A DNA stretch of 64,000 nucleotides from a virus (IMGVR_UViG_3300044729_003839:1-64000), one strand, 5' to 3'. Counted from the stretch's first letter, positions 36,618-45,937 are shown. Made by a program: numbers and translations. Notes: a model not told the origin generated them from the letters alone.

Positions 36618-37610
36618 ATGGTCCCTAATTATAATAATCCAGGCCAGATTAACGACGAAGCGCTGAATATTGCTGGCGGGAGGACGTTCCAGGTCATTCA
36701 GCTCGCTGACAGCGAGGGAAATGTAGTTGATCCGTTGACGGGAGATGGGATTACTGTAGAAGTCGGATCGGCAGTAGAAATTAGTAATGAGTCTGACAAC
36801 CCGGTCCCTGTTCAACTCCCGTACCTAGTAAGTGTTAACAATAGTAAGACGTCGGGAGGTCTCTCCCCTAACCAGAATTGGAACGCTAGTGGAGCCGGAG
36901 ACGAAATCCTTGAATATGGCACGGTAACGGTGTGTGTATTCTCGGACCGGGATTCTGCCACTGGCGGGCTTGTGTTCGAAGCGTCGTTAGACGGCACTAA
37001 TTGGCAGGTCATGGAGTCCTACAGCTACAAAGCGGCTGAAGGACTGGAAAGCTTTTCCATGGCCCCTAGTGGGCGTTATTTCCGCGTTCGGTTTGTCAAC
37101 GGTGCTGTCGCCTCTACTTTCACGAGAGTACAGACACTCTATCGACAGGGATATACCAAGTCCTCTAGCCATCGCATTGGCGATGTAATCAGCGCGGAGA
37201 AAGATGCGGAACTGGTGAAGGCGGTCCTGGCCGCAATGAAACCGAATGGTGATTTTACCGATATTCATTGCACGGCAGGCGGAAATCTTAAAGTCTCGGT
37301 CGAAGAAACAGAAGGTCCGATCGAGACTTCCGTACCCGTTCGCACTCCCACCACGACAAGTGTGGCCAGCAGCGCCAGCAGCGTAACGATCCTTGCGGCA
37401 AACGCCAACCGCAAAGGATTCTCGATCAGCAATATCAGCACCAGAAAGCTGTATTTGAGCTTTACCAATCCGGCAACAACAGCAAACTGCTTTATTGAAG
37501 TACCTGCCGGGGCCTTCTTGCTGCTCGATCAGCAGTGCATTGTTCCGAATGCTATCTACGGCATCTGGGCCAGTGCTAATGGTGCTGCTCAAGTCACGGA
37601 GTACGTCTGA
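36618..37610 (+). CDS. Virion structural protein, beta-rich
   Basis: A 330-residue protein with a galactose-binding-like sandwich segment (VTVCVFSDRDSATGGLVFEA then SLDGTNWQVMESY and RYFRVRFVNG) and C-terminal strands FIEVPAGAFLLLDQQ. Such segments recur in phage tail-tip or adhesin proteins. AGTATAATAC before the start is a host-type -10 box. Stop and next start overlap. Confidence 0.6.
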   Translation: MVPNYNNPGQINDEALNIAGGRTFQVIQLADSEGNVVDPLTGDGITVEVGSAVEISNESDNPVPVQLPYLVSVNNSKTSGGLSPNQNWNASGAGDEILEYGTVTVCVFSDRDSATGGLVFEASLDGTNWQVMESYSYKAAEGLESFSMAPSGRYFRVRFVNGAVASTFTRVQTLYRQGYTKSSSHRIGDVISAEKDAELVKAVLAAMKPNGDFTDIHCTAGGNLKVSVEETEGPIETSVPVRTPTTTSVASSASSVTILAANANRKGFSISNISTRKLYLSFTNPATTANCFIEVPAGAFLLLDQQCIVPNAIYGIWASANGAAQVTEYV

Positions 37611-37867
37611 TGGCTATTTTTCTGACTCCCGGCGACTTCGCCCCTGCCGCGCAGGGTGTGACCAACGGCAACAGTCACGACCACAACGGCGGCGATGGGG
37701 CGCAGATCGCCTACAGCAGCCTGTCGGGATTGCCCCCCGTTGTGCTATCCGACCCGACCGGCATCACCGGAGCCGACGCCGTGACCAACATCATCAGCCT
37801 CACGCAGGCTGAATACGACGCCATCGCAACGCCTAGCGCTACCACTCTTTACGTGATCACAAGCTGA
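37610..37867 (+). CDS. Small fibre-like protein with HDHNGG motif
   Basis: An 85-residue protein containing SHDHNGGDGAQIAYSSLSGL, a common linker in phage tail-fibre proteins (HxHxGGDGAQI...LSGLP), followed by TAEYDAIATPSATTLYVI-like end. It starts a GC-rich block unlike its surroundings. Confidence 0.7.
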   Translation: MAIFLTPGDFAPAAQGVTNGNSHDHNGGDGAQIAYSSLSGLPPVVLSDPTGITGADAVTNIISLTQAEYDAIATPSATTLYVITS

Positions 37868-39660
37868 TGCCAACTACAACGGGAAAAATCTATTTAGGCA
37901 GCACGCTGGTTGCTGGCGGTGATGGTGGTGCTGTTACTGCTGAGTGGGTGCGCAATCCAGCGTGGCCGGCGCTGACGGAGCCTGGTGCAGCAGAGCAAAG
38001 GATTGTAGGGCTACATGCGGTGTGGCCTGGTGATGGCACCGGCCCTGGCGGCAACTTCGTTGCGTTCCTTGCGCAGGGCGCCTATACGATTGATTATGGC
38101 GATGGTACGGTGACAAATTATGCGAGCAATACCCGCGCAGATTATCAGTTTGACTTCAACGACCCGCAGCTTGCTGGCACTGATGCGCCAGTAACGTTCG
38201 CCGTTGCTACAAATGTCGTCAATCGCACTGCGCACGGCCTGAGCAATGGTGCTGGCATTAGGTTCTACAACCTGGTGAATACAACCGGCATCGTTGCCGG
38301 TCGGCTGTACTACGTCATCAACGCAGCGGCCAACAGTTTTCAGATTGCCGAAACTATTGGCGGTAGCGCTGTTGATCTAACCGGCACGGATGGCTCAGCC
38401 ACGCTGCTGCCGTACAAAGTGGCCGTGGTGACGATCACACCGCAGGCAGGGCAAAACATGACGTTGGTGAACTTTTTTCAGAAGCACGGTCAAACAGGGC
38501 TGGTAAATAACTATCCGACCGGCTGGCTAGATCTAGTAATGGCCATTCCGCAAGTCAGCGGCGCCAACTTAACGATTGGTGGTACAACGACTGTTGTTCA
38601 TGCGTTAATTGAGCGCATCAACATTGTGGCGGTTGGTGCGTTGACTTCGATGGCTGAGCTCTTTAATGGTTGCCGCAGTTTGCAATCGTTGCCGAGTTTG
38701 CCTAGTGCAACGGCGGTAACAAATATGGGCAGCATGTTTCAGAACTGCTTCAGCCTGCAAACGATACCGCCATTCCCTGGAAGCGTTGCAGCAGTAACGA
38801 CCATGAGCAGCATGTTTCAGAGCTGCTCCAGCCTGCAAACGATACCGCCATTCCCAGGAAGCGTTGCAGCAGTAACGAACATGATTAGCATGTTCTTTGG
38901 CTGCTCCAGCCTGCAAACAATACCGCCATTCCCGGGCAGCGTTGCAGCAGTAACGAACATGACCAACATGTTCTTTGGCTGCTCCAGCCTGCAAACGATA
39001 CCGCCATTCCCAGGAAGCGTTGCAGCAGTAACGACCATGAGCAGCATGTTTCAGGGCTGCACCAGCCTGCAAACGATACCGCCATTCCCGGGCAGCGTTG
39101 CAGCAGTAACGATCATGAACAACATGTTCCTTGGCTGCTCCAGCCTGCAAACGATACCGCCATTCCCAGAAAGCGTTGCAGCAGTAACGAACATGAGCTT
39201 CATGTTCCAAAGCTGCTCCAGCCTGCAAACAATACCGCCATTCCCGGGCAGCGTTGCAGCAGTAACGACCATGAGCAGCATGTTCTTTGGCTGCTCCAGC
39301 CTGCAAACGATACCGCCATTCCCTGACAGCGTTGCAGCAGTAACGAACATGAGCGGCATGTTTCAGAACTGCTCCAGCCTGCAAACGATACCGCCGATGG
39401 ACACATCAGGCGTATCGTCATCGGCTAATTTCGCCAACATCTACATCGCTGGCGGGCTCGCCCGTATTCAAGCCACCGGGCAGCGATTTACATTCTCCGT
39501 CGCCAACCAACGCTTATCCGCTGTCGCACTCAACGAGATCTTTGCCGGGCTGCCTACTGTCACCGGCCAGATTATTACGGTCACGGGAAACTACGGCATC
39601 AATGAGGCTGGCTACAACCCAACCATTGCCACGGCCAAAGGATGGACGGTGACGGCATGA
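37867..39660 (+). CDS. BspA-type repeat adhesin
   Basis: A 597-residue protein. Residues 1-260: beta-rich, with an Ig-like part and an insert related to viral tail domains (GQNMTLVNFFQKHGQTGLVN). Residues about 300-510: nine near-identical 26-residue repeats SLQTIPPFPGSVAAVTNMSS-MFxxCS of the BspA/DUF285 leucine-rich class. The C-terminus is a beta domain. BspA-type proteins bind surfaces; here it may recognise the host as a receptor-binding protein. Host-like codon use suggests gain by transfer. Confidence 0.75.
   Translation: MPTTTGKIYLGSTLVAGGDGGAVTAEWVRNPAWPALTEPGAAEQRIVGLHAVWPGDGTGPGGNFVAFLAQGAYTIDYGDGTVTNYASNTRADYQFDFNDPQLAGTDAPVTFAVATNVVNRTAHGLSNGAGIRFYNLVNTTGIVAGRLYYVINAAANSFQIAETIGGSAVDLTGTDGSATLLPYKVAVVTITPQAGQNMTLVNFFQKHGQTGLVNNYPTGWLDLVMAIPQVSGANLTIGGTTTVVHALIERINIVAVGALTSMAELFNGCRSLQSLPSLPSATAVTNMGSMFQNCFSLQTIPPFPGSVAAVTTMSSMFQSCSSLQTIPPFPGSVAAVTNMISMFFGCSSLQTIPPFPGSVAAVTNMTNMFFGCSSLQTIPPFPGSVAAVTTMSSMFQGCTSLQTIPPFPGSVAAVTIMNNMFLGCSSLQTIPPFPESVAAVTNMSFMFQSCSSLQTIPPFPGSVAAVTTMSSMFFGCSSLQTIPPFPDSVAAVTNMSGMFQNCSSLQTIPPMDTSGVSSSANFANIYIAGGLARIQATGQRFTFSVANQRLSAVALNEIFAGLPTVTGQIITVTGNYGINEAGYNPTIATAKGWTVTA
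38752..39392 (+). repeat. 78-bp repeats in the BspA-type gene
   Basis: Eight full 78-bp units plus partial flanks. ACGATACCGCCATTCC-type starts at about 38761, 38839, 38917 and so on, 78 bp apart. Variable positions cluster at the NMxxMFxxC segment. Near-identity suggests frequent recombinational change of repeat number. Confidence 0.9.
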
Positions 39661-40121
39661 CCATAAATCCTGGCTTTTACAAGTTCGACCGCGAGCTGCT
39701 CAGCTACGCGGCGACCAGCGTGTATGCACCCAACTACACCCTGCTGGCCGAGAATCACGTAACAATTGCATTTCCTGTCAACGGCTGGTCTTGGTTCAAC
39801 AGCCAATCAGAGGCCGAATCGTATTTCGGTATCAATGGCGCCACCGCTGGCAAGTGGCTGGAGTTTGGCGCTGCGCTTGCTGCTGATCCAGCGATTAACC
39901 AGTTCGTCGCCGCCATCGCTCAGGCTGCCCCCGTGCTGCACCTGATGATCGGAGTGGGCCTCGGTCAAGCCGCACAAGGTGACGTGCGCACATTTCTAGA
40001 GGCGTGGGGGCTGGGCCTGGCCGCCGAGATGATCCCCTCCGACCTGCAGCAACACTTGATCAGCATGTCCAGCGGCTACGACCTGCCGCAGCGATTCATT
40101 GACGGCCTGAGTGCCCCGTAG
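39657..40121 (+). CDS. Unknown protein in the GC-rich block
   Basis: A 154-residue protein from ATG 39657, overlapping the adhesin stop (ATGA). Alanine-rich helical second half (AAIAQAAPVLHLMIGVGLGQ AAQ). It resembles in style cyanobacterial prophage/genomic hypothetical proteins. Function unknown. Confidence 0.6.
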   Translation: MTINPGFYKFDRELLSYAATSVYAPNYTLLAENHVTIAFPVNGWSWFNSQSEAESYFGINGATAGKWLEFGAALAADPAINQFVAAIAQAAPVLHLMIGVGLGQAAQGDVRTFLEAWGLGLAAEMIPSDLQQHLISMSSGYDLPQRFIDGLSAP

Positions 40122-40134
40122 TGTCCCGGCCTCG

Positions 40135-40197
40135 ATGACCACCCTCCTACTCCTACTCACCACACTGATCAACACGTTCGGAGCTGCTATCCCATGA
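40135..40197 (+). CDS. Tiny hydrophobic peptide, 20 aa
   Basis: ATG 40135 to TGA 40195: MTTLLLLLTTLINTFGAAIP. It overlaps the next frame by ATGA, in line with the two small membrane proteins that follow. It may simply be a leader frame. Confidence 0.35.
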   Translation: MTTLLLLLTTLINTFGAAIP

Positions 40198-40295
40198 CCT
40201 GTGATGTCGCAATGATCGCCGCGATGATGGCCCCAGCCAGCGTTGCCGTTGCGGTGCTACTGGTGGCGCTGCTGCGAATTGGATGGGTCGAGTGA
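40194..40295 (+). CDS. Small single-pass membrane protein, 33 aa
   Basis: ATG 40194 to TGA 40293. Short N-terminus then a hydrophobic segment VAVAVLLVALLRIGWV. Overlaps the next start (TGATG). Likely translated with its neighbours; function unknown. Confidence 0.45.
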   Translation: MTCDVAMIAAMMAPASVAVAVLLVALLRIGWVE

Positions 40296-40438
40296 TGCCC
40301 TACCTGATCCGCTTCACCACTGCCGTTGCACTGGTGGCCGGCCTGCTGATCTGGCTGCTGAGTGCCGTGCCTTTACCGGTGGCGCTGGTCGTCGCGGTCG
40401 TCTGCGCTTGGCTGGTGTTTGACCTGGTGCAGCCGTAA
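40295..40438 (+). CDS. Small two-helix membrane protein, 47 aa
   Basis: ATG 40295 to TAA 40436. Two hydrophobic helices, FTTAVALVAGLLIWLLSA and VALVVAVVCAWLVFDL. Could be a small holin-like protein, but no lysin is adjacent. Confidence 0.5.
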   Translation: MPYLIRFTTAVALVAGLLIWLLSAVPLPVALVVAVVCAWLVFDLVQP

Positions 40439-40511
40439 GCCGTAGGTCAGCTCTCAACCCCAACCGATCCTCCTCTGGGGGGGGCAAACCGATGACCCGA
40501 GGTTACGAGGC

Positions 40512-40521
40512 GTTGAAAGCC
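40512..40521 (+). promoter_or_regulatory. GTTGAAAGCC motif
   Basis: Motif in the gap after the GC-rich block, 32 bp before ATG 40554; marks return to native phage sequence. Confidence 0.5.
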
Positions 40522-40553
40522 AATTAGCACCAGCCCACCACCTAAAATGTCAA

Positions 40554-40847
40554 ATGGCGGAAACTCGTTCTCAAAGTCGCAAATCGCAGCCTGGCGAGAG
40601 TGGGCCAGAAGAAATGCAAGCGCGGGAAACTCCCCCCTTAGAGAAGTCTCACCCCCTCAACAAAGTGCCGGATTTCAAATCCGAGCCGGAGGCTGCTCCT
40701 CCTGCAAAAGACTCAGATAAACCGGCATTTAAGTCCGGCGTGATCTTTCTAACCGAGAAAGATAGAAAACTCGCCTTGTCCATGACAAGGCAGATCTACT
40801 CTCGACTAGGCCTTAATTCAAAGGCCCGTTCTTACCGTGTCAATTAA
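40554..40847 (+). CDS. Unknown 97-residue protein
   Basis: Disordered Ser/Pro/Glu-rich first half and a basic helical C-terminus (DRKLALSMTRQIYSRLGLNS). The leader TGTCAAATGGCGG is repeated before the start of the gene at 36251. It overlaps the next gene by 11 bp. Function unknown. Confidence 0.55.
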   Translation: MAETRSQSRKSQPGESGPEEMQARETPPLEKSHPLNKVPDFKSEPEAAPPAKDSDKPAFKSGVIFLTEKDRKLALSMTRQIYSRLGLNSKARSYRVN

Positions 40848-41202
40848 CACGCCCGAAGAAAAACAAATACTCGCCCAGTCCTTGAACAAGACTGGCGACA
40901 AGGAAGGTGTGCTTGAATCGTTGAGGTATATTGCCGATAATCGCACACCTTTCGCGCTTTACGTTGCCACTAAAGACCGCTCGAATGTGATGTGGGTTTT
41001 TGACCCCGACAGCGTGTACGAAATGCTGGGGGGTGAGGATATTCATGACAAAACGTTCAGAACGCTGTTCCCTGAGCAACAAGAAAGGCAAGAAGGAATA
41101 TTGTTTTACGTATTTACCAAAACACAACCCGTCGTAGTCATTAGACTCGGGCTGGAAACAATATGCTGGCTAATAGACACTTTAGAGGCGGATATGCCGT
41201 AG
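40837..41202 (+). CDS. Unknown 121-residue protein
   Basis: Begins with GTG in the end of the previous gene. Mixed alpha/beta (FALYVATKDRSNVMWVFDPD then VVVIRLGLETICWLI). Its end overlaps the convergent minus-strand gene by 21 bp. Function unknown. Confidence 0.55.
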   Translation: MSINTPEEKQILAQSLNKTGDKEGVLESLRYIADNRTPFALYVATKDRSNVMWVFDPDSVYEMLGGEDIHDKTFRTLFPEQQERQEGILFYVFTKTQPVVVIRLGLETICWLIDTLEADMP

Positions 41203-42051
41203 CTTGACGTTAACCTTGTTCCTGCTACCCGACTGATTCACCACCCGAACCCTGAGAATGCCGTTTTCCGAATATCCCACCACCAGTGGTAAATAATCGA
41301 CTTGAAAGTTTTGAGCAGTTGTGACCGCATCGGCAATCACACCAGGTCCAGAACCCGCCCCCTCTCTATTATCTCTGGCCCTGGCCGCCCTATCTGTATA
41401 AACAGTAATCCAAGCTGGGACACTCGTCTCGATTGATAAAAGACCAAAATACCTGGCCGAGTTAAGATCGAGTTCGAACGAGTCTTGATCATTTATCGGC
41501 CCTGTACTTTGCTCGAGAATTACAACTCTGTCCTGATCCGGCTCGGGTGCCGCTCCCTGCTCAAGTTGCGAAATCTGGTTTGTTAGGATTTCAACACTTT
41601 GCTCGACACTTGAGATTCTCAAGCCCAAAGATGTGTTGACTATTTCAACTTCTCCCGAAACACCAACACTCAGCCTTTCAAACTCACTTTCCAGCGTCTC
41701 AAAGGCGGATTCCAGATTCTGAGCAGATTCTGCTACCGACTCGCTCAATGCCGCTTGAGACGAGGCGATTGCCGTTGCGAATATCTTAAGTTCGCGTATT
41801 TTGGCATAAGTCCTATCCGCACTTCTTACATTTAAGATACCCGTCTCGGTCATAGGATCGACACACTCGGCCAGACCCGACCCAAGTCTGATTCCAGACT
41901 TTACCCCTCTACCATCTTCAACAAACAAACTCCCTGTCTCAGGGAAACCGTCCTGCGCTAGTACCTCGCCCGTACTAGAAAGTTCCTGCCTCGCGATATT
42001 AAGCAAGCCCCCGGCATAATCCTCAATGAACCTGGTGCGTAAATCCGCCAC
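41182..42051 (-). CDS. Tail fibre protein with coiled-coil stalk and beta head
   Basis: A 289-residue protein: N-terminal part, long coiled coil (about 90-175; SQAALSESVAESAQNLESAF), then a beta domain VPAWITVYTDRAARARDNRE...RVRVVNQSGSRNKVN. The same head domain with PxWIRVYSxxxAR is found at 50473-51099. Stalk plus C-terminal knob is the classic trimeric fibre layout. Promoter motif at 42077. Confidence 0.65.
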   Translation of the reverse strand: MADLRTRFIEDYAGGLLNIARQELSSTGEVLAQDGFPETGSLFVEDGRGVKSGIRLGSGLAECVDPMTETGILNVRSADRTYAKIRELKIFATAIASSQAALSESVAESAQNLESAFETLESEFERLSVGVSGEVEIVNTSLGLRISSVEQSVEILTNQISQLEQGAAPEPDQDRVVILEQSTGPINDQDSFELDLNSARYFGLLSIETSVPAWITVYTDRAARARDNREGAGSGPGVIADAVTTAQNFQVDYLPLVVGYSENGILRVRVVNQSGSRNKVNVKLRHIRL

Positions 42052-42821
42052 TATTTGAATTCCGATATCTCTATTCGGCTTTCAACGAATCGAGCGTACA
42101 GTTGGGGTGGTACTATTTCGGCGGGAGGATTATTACTCCACTTAACTACCCAGTTATTAGTGACGAGCATTCTTATTTTGCTGGCAATACGCCTATTCGA
42201 CCAGTCGATCATATTTCCGCGCAAATCGAGCAGTGTGTTATGTGGCGAACGAAACGCCCCCGCACCCCTGCTATTCGAACTCGCTGTTATTACCGGAGTA
42301 AAATCTCTTAACAACTGTTCCATCGCACTCGATGTCATATTGCAATCTTTAGCATTTAAAGTTTGAATGTTTTTGTTCACCCCTAGAGACACATTCTCCA
42401 GCGCTTGGCATTGCGAAACATCTAAAGTTTCAAGATTAAAGCATTCGTGCAAATGCAACACTTTTAAGCCTTTATTGCCCCTGAGATCCAAGATCTCAAG
42501 TGATGGGCGGGGGGTATTAATATTAACATACACCAGGTCATTCTGGCTTAAAACCAGTTCTTGAATCTCTGGATCTACAATTTTCCCGCTATTGCTATCA
42601 ATCCAATGATCATCCCATGTCAACAAAGACTGGTTTGTGATTTTTAACCTTTCAATGCCCGACGATTTCGAATCAATACCTATCTCAATTGAATCCTTAA
42701 GCTGACGCTTAATCTCTGCGTTTACAATTTCTTGTCCTCTGACATAATTAAACTCTTTGCCTTTACCGAATTCGAGAAGTTTGGCATTTCCGTCGCCAAG
42801 TTTACAATACCCTAAGATCAT
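42051..42821 (-). CDS. Leucine-rich-repeat structural protein
   Basis: A 256-residue protein with about six LRR units: IQELVLSQNDL, LEILDLRGNKGLKVLHL, FNLETLDVSQCQALENVSLG, NIQTLNAKDCN. No signal peptide. LRRs are also in the protein starting at 62444, so they may form a host-recognition set. It overlaps both neighbours (ATGA with the next upstream gene; 1 bp with the fibre). Confidence 0.65.
   Translation of the reverse strand: MILGYCKLGDGNAKLLEFGKGKEFNYVRGQEIVNAEIKRQLKDSIEIGIDSKSSGIERLKITNQSLLTWDDHWIDSNSGKIVDPEIQELVLSQNDLVYVNINTPRPSLEILDLRGNKGLKVLHLHECFNLETLDVSQCQALENVSLGVNKNIQTLNAKDCNMTSSAMEQLLRDFTPVITASSNSRGAGAFRSPHNTLLDLRGNMIDWSNRRIASKIRMLVTNNWVVKWSNNPPAEIVPPQLYARFVESRIEISEFK
42077..42086 (-). 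promoter_or_regulatory. GTTGAAAGCC motif
   Basis: Inside the last codons of the LRR gene, 25 bp upstream of the fibre start (42051); followed by GAATAGAGATATC. Confidence 0.45.
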
Positions 42822-45800
42822 GGTGCCAATCTCCCGCCAAACAATGATCTCGGGCAGAACTCAAAGAAATATTTACCCCGATACGGGGGACTAAACCTTT
42901 TACACTTAAGCATAGAGATGCAGGCGCTGTATTCAAACGGATCTTTGATAGACGAGCAAAGCATCTCGTTGTCTTTGAAAACAGGGGACCGGGAAAGCTC
43001 CGTAATACCTTGTAAAGAGTAGTAGTAATTTGTATCACTTTTTACTATGTTGTCTGGGACAATTTCAACAGTTAACCCACGGCCCAACGGTCTGTCTATC
43101 AAAATACCGGGAATGGGCGATTCGGTACCGTATCCGGTTTCAGGATAAAAAGATTTGTTATAGCCGCTTCCTTCACACTTGTCAACACCAAGCTGGTCGC
43201 AATCCGCACCTCCGAACCTTTTACAAGACTCTACAGGGTCAAATTTACTTCTTGCTCGTAAAATCGTATTACCTTTTTCATAGACTTGCACTTGTAAAGA
43301 TTTATCTTTGCCAGGAAGACTCGTATCCTGTTCAAAGGCTTGACCGGGATTCAAATCCTGCTCGAAAATAACTCCTTGTGAAAGGATGTTTGACAACGAA
43401 AGCCTTATATACGAGCCGGAATCTACACCTAATGCTGGTTGTTGCGATCCTGCACCCGGACTGCTAACCACCAGTACCGACGCCTCTTCAGGAGTCAAAG
43501 AGTTATCTATTCTGACACCGTTAGGGAGGCGAGAGTTTCCTGTACCAGGTGGCTCGGCAAGAGCGAATTGAGACCCATCCCCACCTGACACAACATCAAC
43601 AACCGCCTCGAACACCTTGCCTTGTACTTGTACCAGCGGATCAGAGAAGTCTGCTTGAAAATTTTCTCTATTTTCTAGGACTAAAGATCCCAGTTCGAGA
43701 TTATCAGAAAGAGTCTCCAGGTTCGACACCAGTTCAAGCAGTTTTTCATACCTTTCTGCCGGTTCGTTCATTAACTGGTAAGAATTCCGATAATCGGACA
43801 ACGAGTACAAAAGTCCGAAGATGTTGCAGTACCTGAGAATGGATGTGAGCCGACCCCCTCTCACCCCGTCAAGCATAACCCCTAGGGGCGAGGTCGCACT
43901 AGGATTATTAAGAATGTCGTACAACTCTGTTGGCGTAATTCCCTCTCTCTCCTTGTACATACCTCTAACGCTTGGGCCGGAATTACCCGCCGATTGCTCA
44001 ATAAGAGAGTTCCATGTCGGTTTCTGATTCTCATATCCAGAGTTATCGCTTACAACCATCTGCGCCACCATTCCAGACAGCAAAGAAACCTTTTCTTTTG
44101 GAAGGATTACATTGCTCTGGCCTTGTTCTATAAGTTTTGATACAGATTCGAGAAGGCTAAGCTGATTGTCTTTAAGAAACTCGTTGAATATCTGGAGCTG
44201 TTCAGGGTCTACAGCATAAGTCAAACTTATCAAATACCCTATAAGTTTGGGATATTTACTTCCAGCGATTACCGATCTTTGCGTGCGGTTTACATCTAAA
44301 AATCCCAACAACCGGATTAAAGATTGCTGCTCATCTTTGCCGTACAAAAAGTTAATATACTCGTCAATGGCATTTTGCCCGCCAAATTCATACACTAACT
44401 TAGTAAGGTCGAATGCCCGGAAAAATGAAATAACATCGTTCGAATCGGTCAACGGTGCTAGAGAATTTAACAGCTCGGAGAAGTTGTTCGCCGACATTAT
44501 TTTATCGATTTCCACTTCTGTAAAACCCAGCGATTTGATCCTATCTCTTATCAAAGATTTTCTCGGCTCGTGGTAATTTAATTCGAGCGAGGGAACATAT
44601 CCCCCCGGTTTGAATCCGGTCGTTTTAAAGCTATCGATCAAAGAATCGACTTCTTGCTTTATACGTTTAAACGCGTCGGTAACAGGGTAGTCGGGGATGT
44701 TTCCCGGGCCGAGTAAAGTTGAAAGGCTGATGTGTCCGGACAGCAGGGTATATATTCCCCCAGTAATCCCCCTATCCGACTTGTACAAAGCGGGGGAAGA
44801 TGGAAATACCCTGGACAATATATCCATTTGCAAAGAACTTTTATCGTAGATCGAATTGCCGACCTTAAGACAAGATATGTAAATAGATTCGAGGGTAAGT
44901 TTTACAAAATCGACTTCATTTTCGTTTATAACCCCGGCAACATATCGATCTTTGACTCCATCTTTGAACTTGTCTACCAAAGGATTTGTACTGTTACCAT
45001 CTTTGAACCTGAACATCGGCTCTAAGAACTTAAGCCCCGGTATCTCGTTATTTTGCAAAGTTCGCTGTTCGAAGACTTTTTCAAAGTCCCCAAATTCCTC
45101 GTTCAGAAATTCCGTCTTTCTCCCATACGAGACAGCCATCACGTATCCGTAGTACCGGGACTGGTAATCGACAGCCCCGGAAAACGACCCCTGATACCCT
45201 CCAAATTCACTACCAATATTAAACAAGTTAACAACATCTTGATATATTTTCTTGCCACCTCCGAAAAAAGTAGCTGTCAACAAGTCGGTATCAATGTCGC
45301 CGGGTAGCTCGTAATCTAAAACGTCTGAATCGGAAGTAATATTATTAATCTCAAATACCGCACGGGTTATCGCATCCGTCTTATCTTTTAATCTGGAGCT
45401 GAAAACGGTGGAAAACTTATCTTTAAGGCGGGAATTCTCAAAGCTTTCGCGAACGGGGAAAAACTTTTTATTCCTCGGCCTTGTTATCAGGCCGGAAACT
45501 CGATATTGCTCTAGTCCATTCAAATACTCTACTATTCCCGTCCTAAAAAGCGATTTATAGTCTTCAACCGCCTCTAGTACAAGTTTTTCATAAGTCCTGT
45601 ATTCCCTGACAAGGCTTGTCTCTTTAACTATTTCATCAAAAACATAACTTATTATGGAGGAAATTTTATCCCTATCAAAGTCTAACGCGTACAACGACCT
45701 TACAATCTCACCTTTTAAAAGTTTCGCGTTGGGGATTTTCCCAGAGTCAATTAAATCGCTTACGTCAAGAACAATTTCTACGCAAATATCAAAGAACTTA

Positions 45801-45889
45801 TCTCTATTAATGTTCGGGCTGAAGTAGCCGTACCGGTCAAAGGCACGGGAAACAATAGCATCAACCTTCTCTCTGACTGTAATCGTCAA
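42818..45889 (-). CDS. Very large unknown structural protein, 1023 aa
   Basis: The N-terminal half is alpha-helical (DRDKISSIISYVFDEIV, VLEAVEDYKSLFRTGIVEYL), the C-terminal 200 residues are beta-like and Cys-containing (CKRFGGADCDQLGVDKCEGS). No enzyme motif found. Size, late-promoter motif (45910) and position among fibre/LRR genes indicate a virion component, perhaps of the baseplate. Start ATG 45889. Confidence 0.6.
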   Translation of the reverse strand: MTITVREKVDAIVSRAFDRYGYFSPNINRDKFFDICVEIVLDVSDLIDSGKIPNAKLLKGEIVRSLYALDFDRDKISSIISYVFDEIVKETSLVREYRTYEKLVLEAVEDYKSLFRTGIVEYLNGLEQYRVSGLITRPRNKKFFPVRESFENSRLKDKFSTVFSSRLKDKTDAITRAVFEINNITSDSDVLDYELPGDIDTDLLTATFFGGGKKIYQDVVNLFNIGSEFGGYQGSFSGAVDYQSRYYGYVMAVSYGRKTEFLNEEFGDFEKVFEQRTLQNNEIPGLKFLEPMFRFKDGNSTNPLVDKFKDGVKDRYVAGVINENEVDFVKLTLESIYISCLKVGNSIYDKSSLQMDILSRVFPSSPALYKSDRGITGGIYTLLSGHISLSTLLGPGNIPDYPVTDAFKRIKQEVDSLIDSFKTTGFKPGGYVPSLELNYHEPRKSLIRDRIKSLGFTEVEIDKIMSANNFSELLNSLAPLTDSNDVISFFRAFDLTKLVYEFGGQNAIDEYINFLYGKDEQQSLIRLLGFLDVNRTQRSVIAGSKYPKLIGYLISLTYAVDPEQLQIFNEFLKDNQLSLLESVSKLIEQGQSNVILPKEKVSLLSGMVAQMVVSDNSGYENQKPTWNSLIEQSAGNSGPSVRGMYKEREGITPTELYDILNNPSATSPLGVMLDGVRGGRLTSILRYCNIFGLLYSLSDYRNSYQLMNEPAERYEKLLELVSNLETLSDNLELGSLVLENRENFQADFSDPLVQVQGKVFEAVVDVVSGGDGSQFALAEPPGTGNSRLPNGVRIDNSLTPEEASVLVVSSPGAGSQQPALGVDSGSYIRLSLSNILSQGVIFEQDLNPGQAFEQDTSLPGKDKSLQVQVYEKGNTILRARSKFDPVESCKRFGGADCDQLGVDKCEGSGYNKSFYPETGYGTESPIPGILIDRPLGRGLTVEIVPDNIVKSDTNYYYSLQGITELSRSPVFKDNEMLCSSIKDPFEYSACISMLKCKRFSPPYRGKYFFEFCPRSLFGGRLAP

Positions 45890-45909
45890 GACTCTACGCT
45901 CTTCTCCCG

Positions 45910-45937
45910 AGCTTTCAACGAAAAACCGTTGAAAGTC
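45910..45937. promoter_or_regulatory. Divergent pair of late-type motifs
   Basis: Back-to-back: GTTGAAAGCT on the minus strand (45910-45919) serves the 1023-residue gene, and GTTGAAAGTC on the plus strand (45928-45937), followed by GATTATATTAATCC, serves the gene at 45961. Only 8 bp separate them. Confidence 0.6.

Noticed and set aside
38605-39384. Minus-strand frame opposite the BspA repeats
   Set aside because: Highly repetitive Cys/Trp-rich translation arises only because the 78-bp repeat length keeps all frames open.
38752-39392. CRISPR array from the 78-bp periodicity
   Set aside because: The entire unit is coding and nearly identical, with no repeat/spacer alternation.
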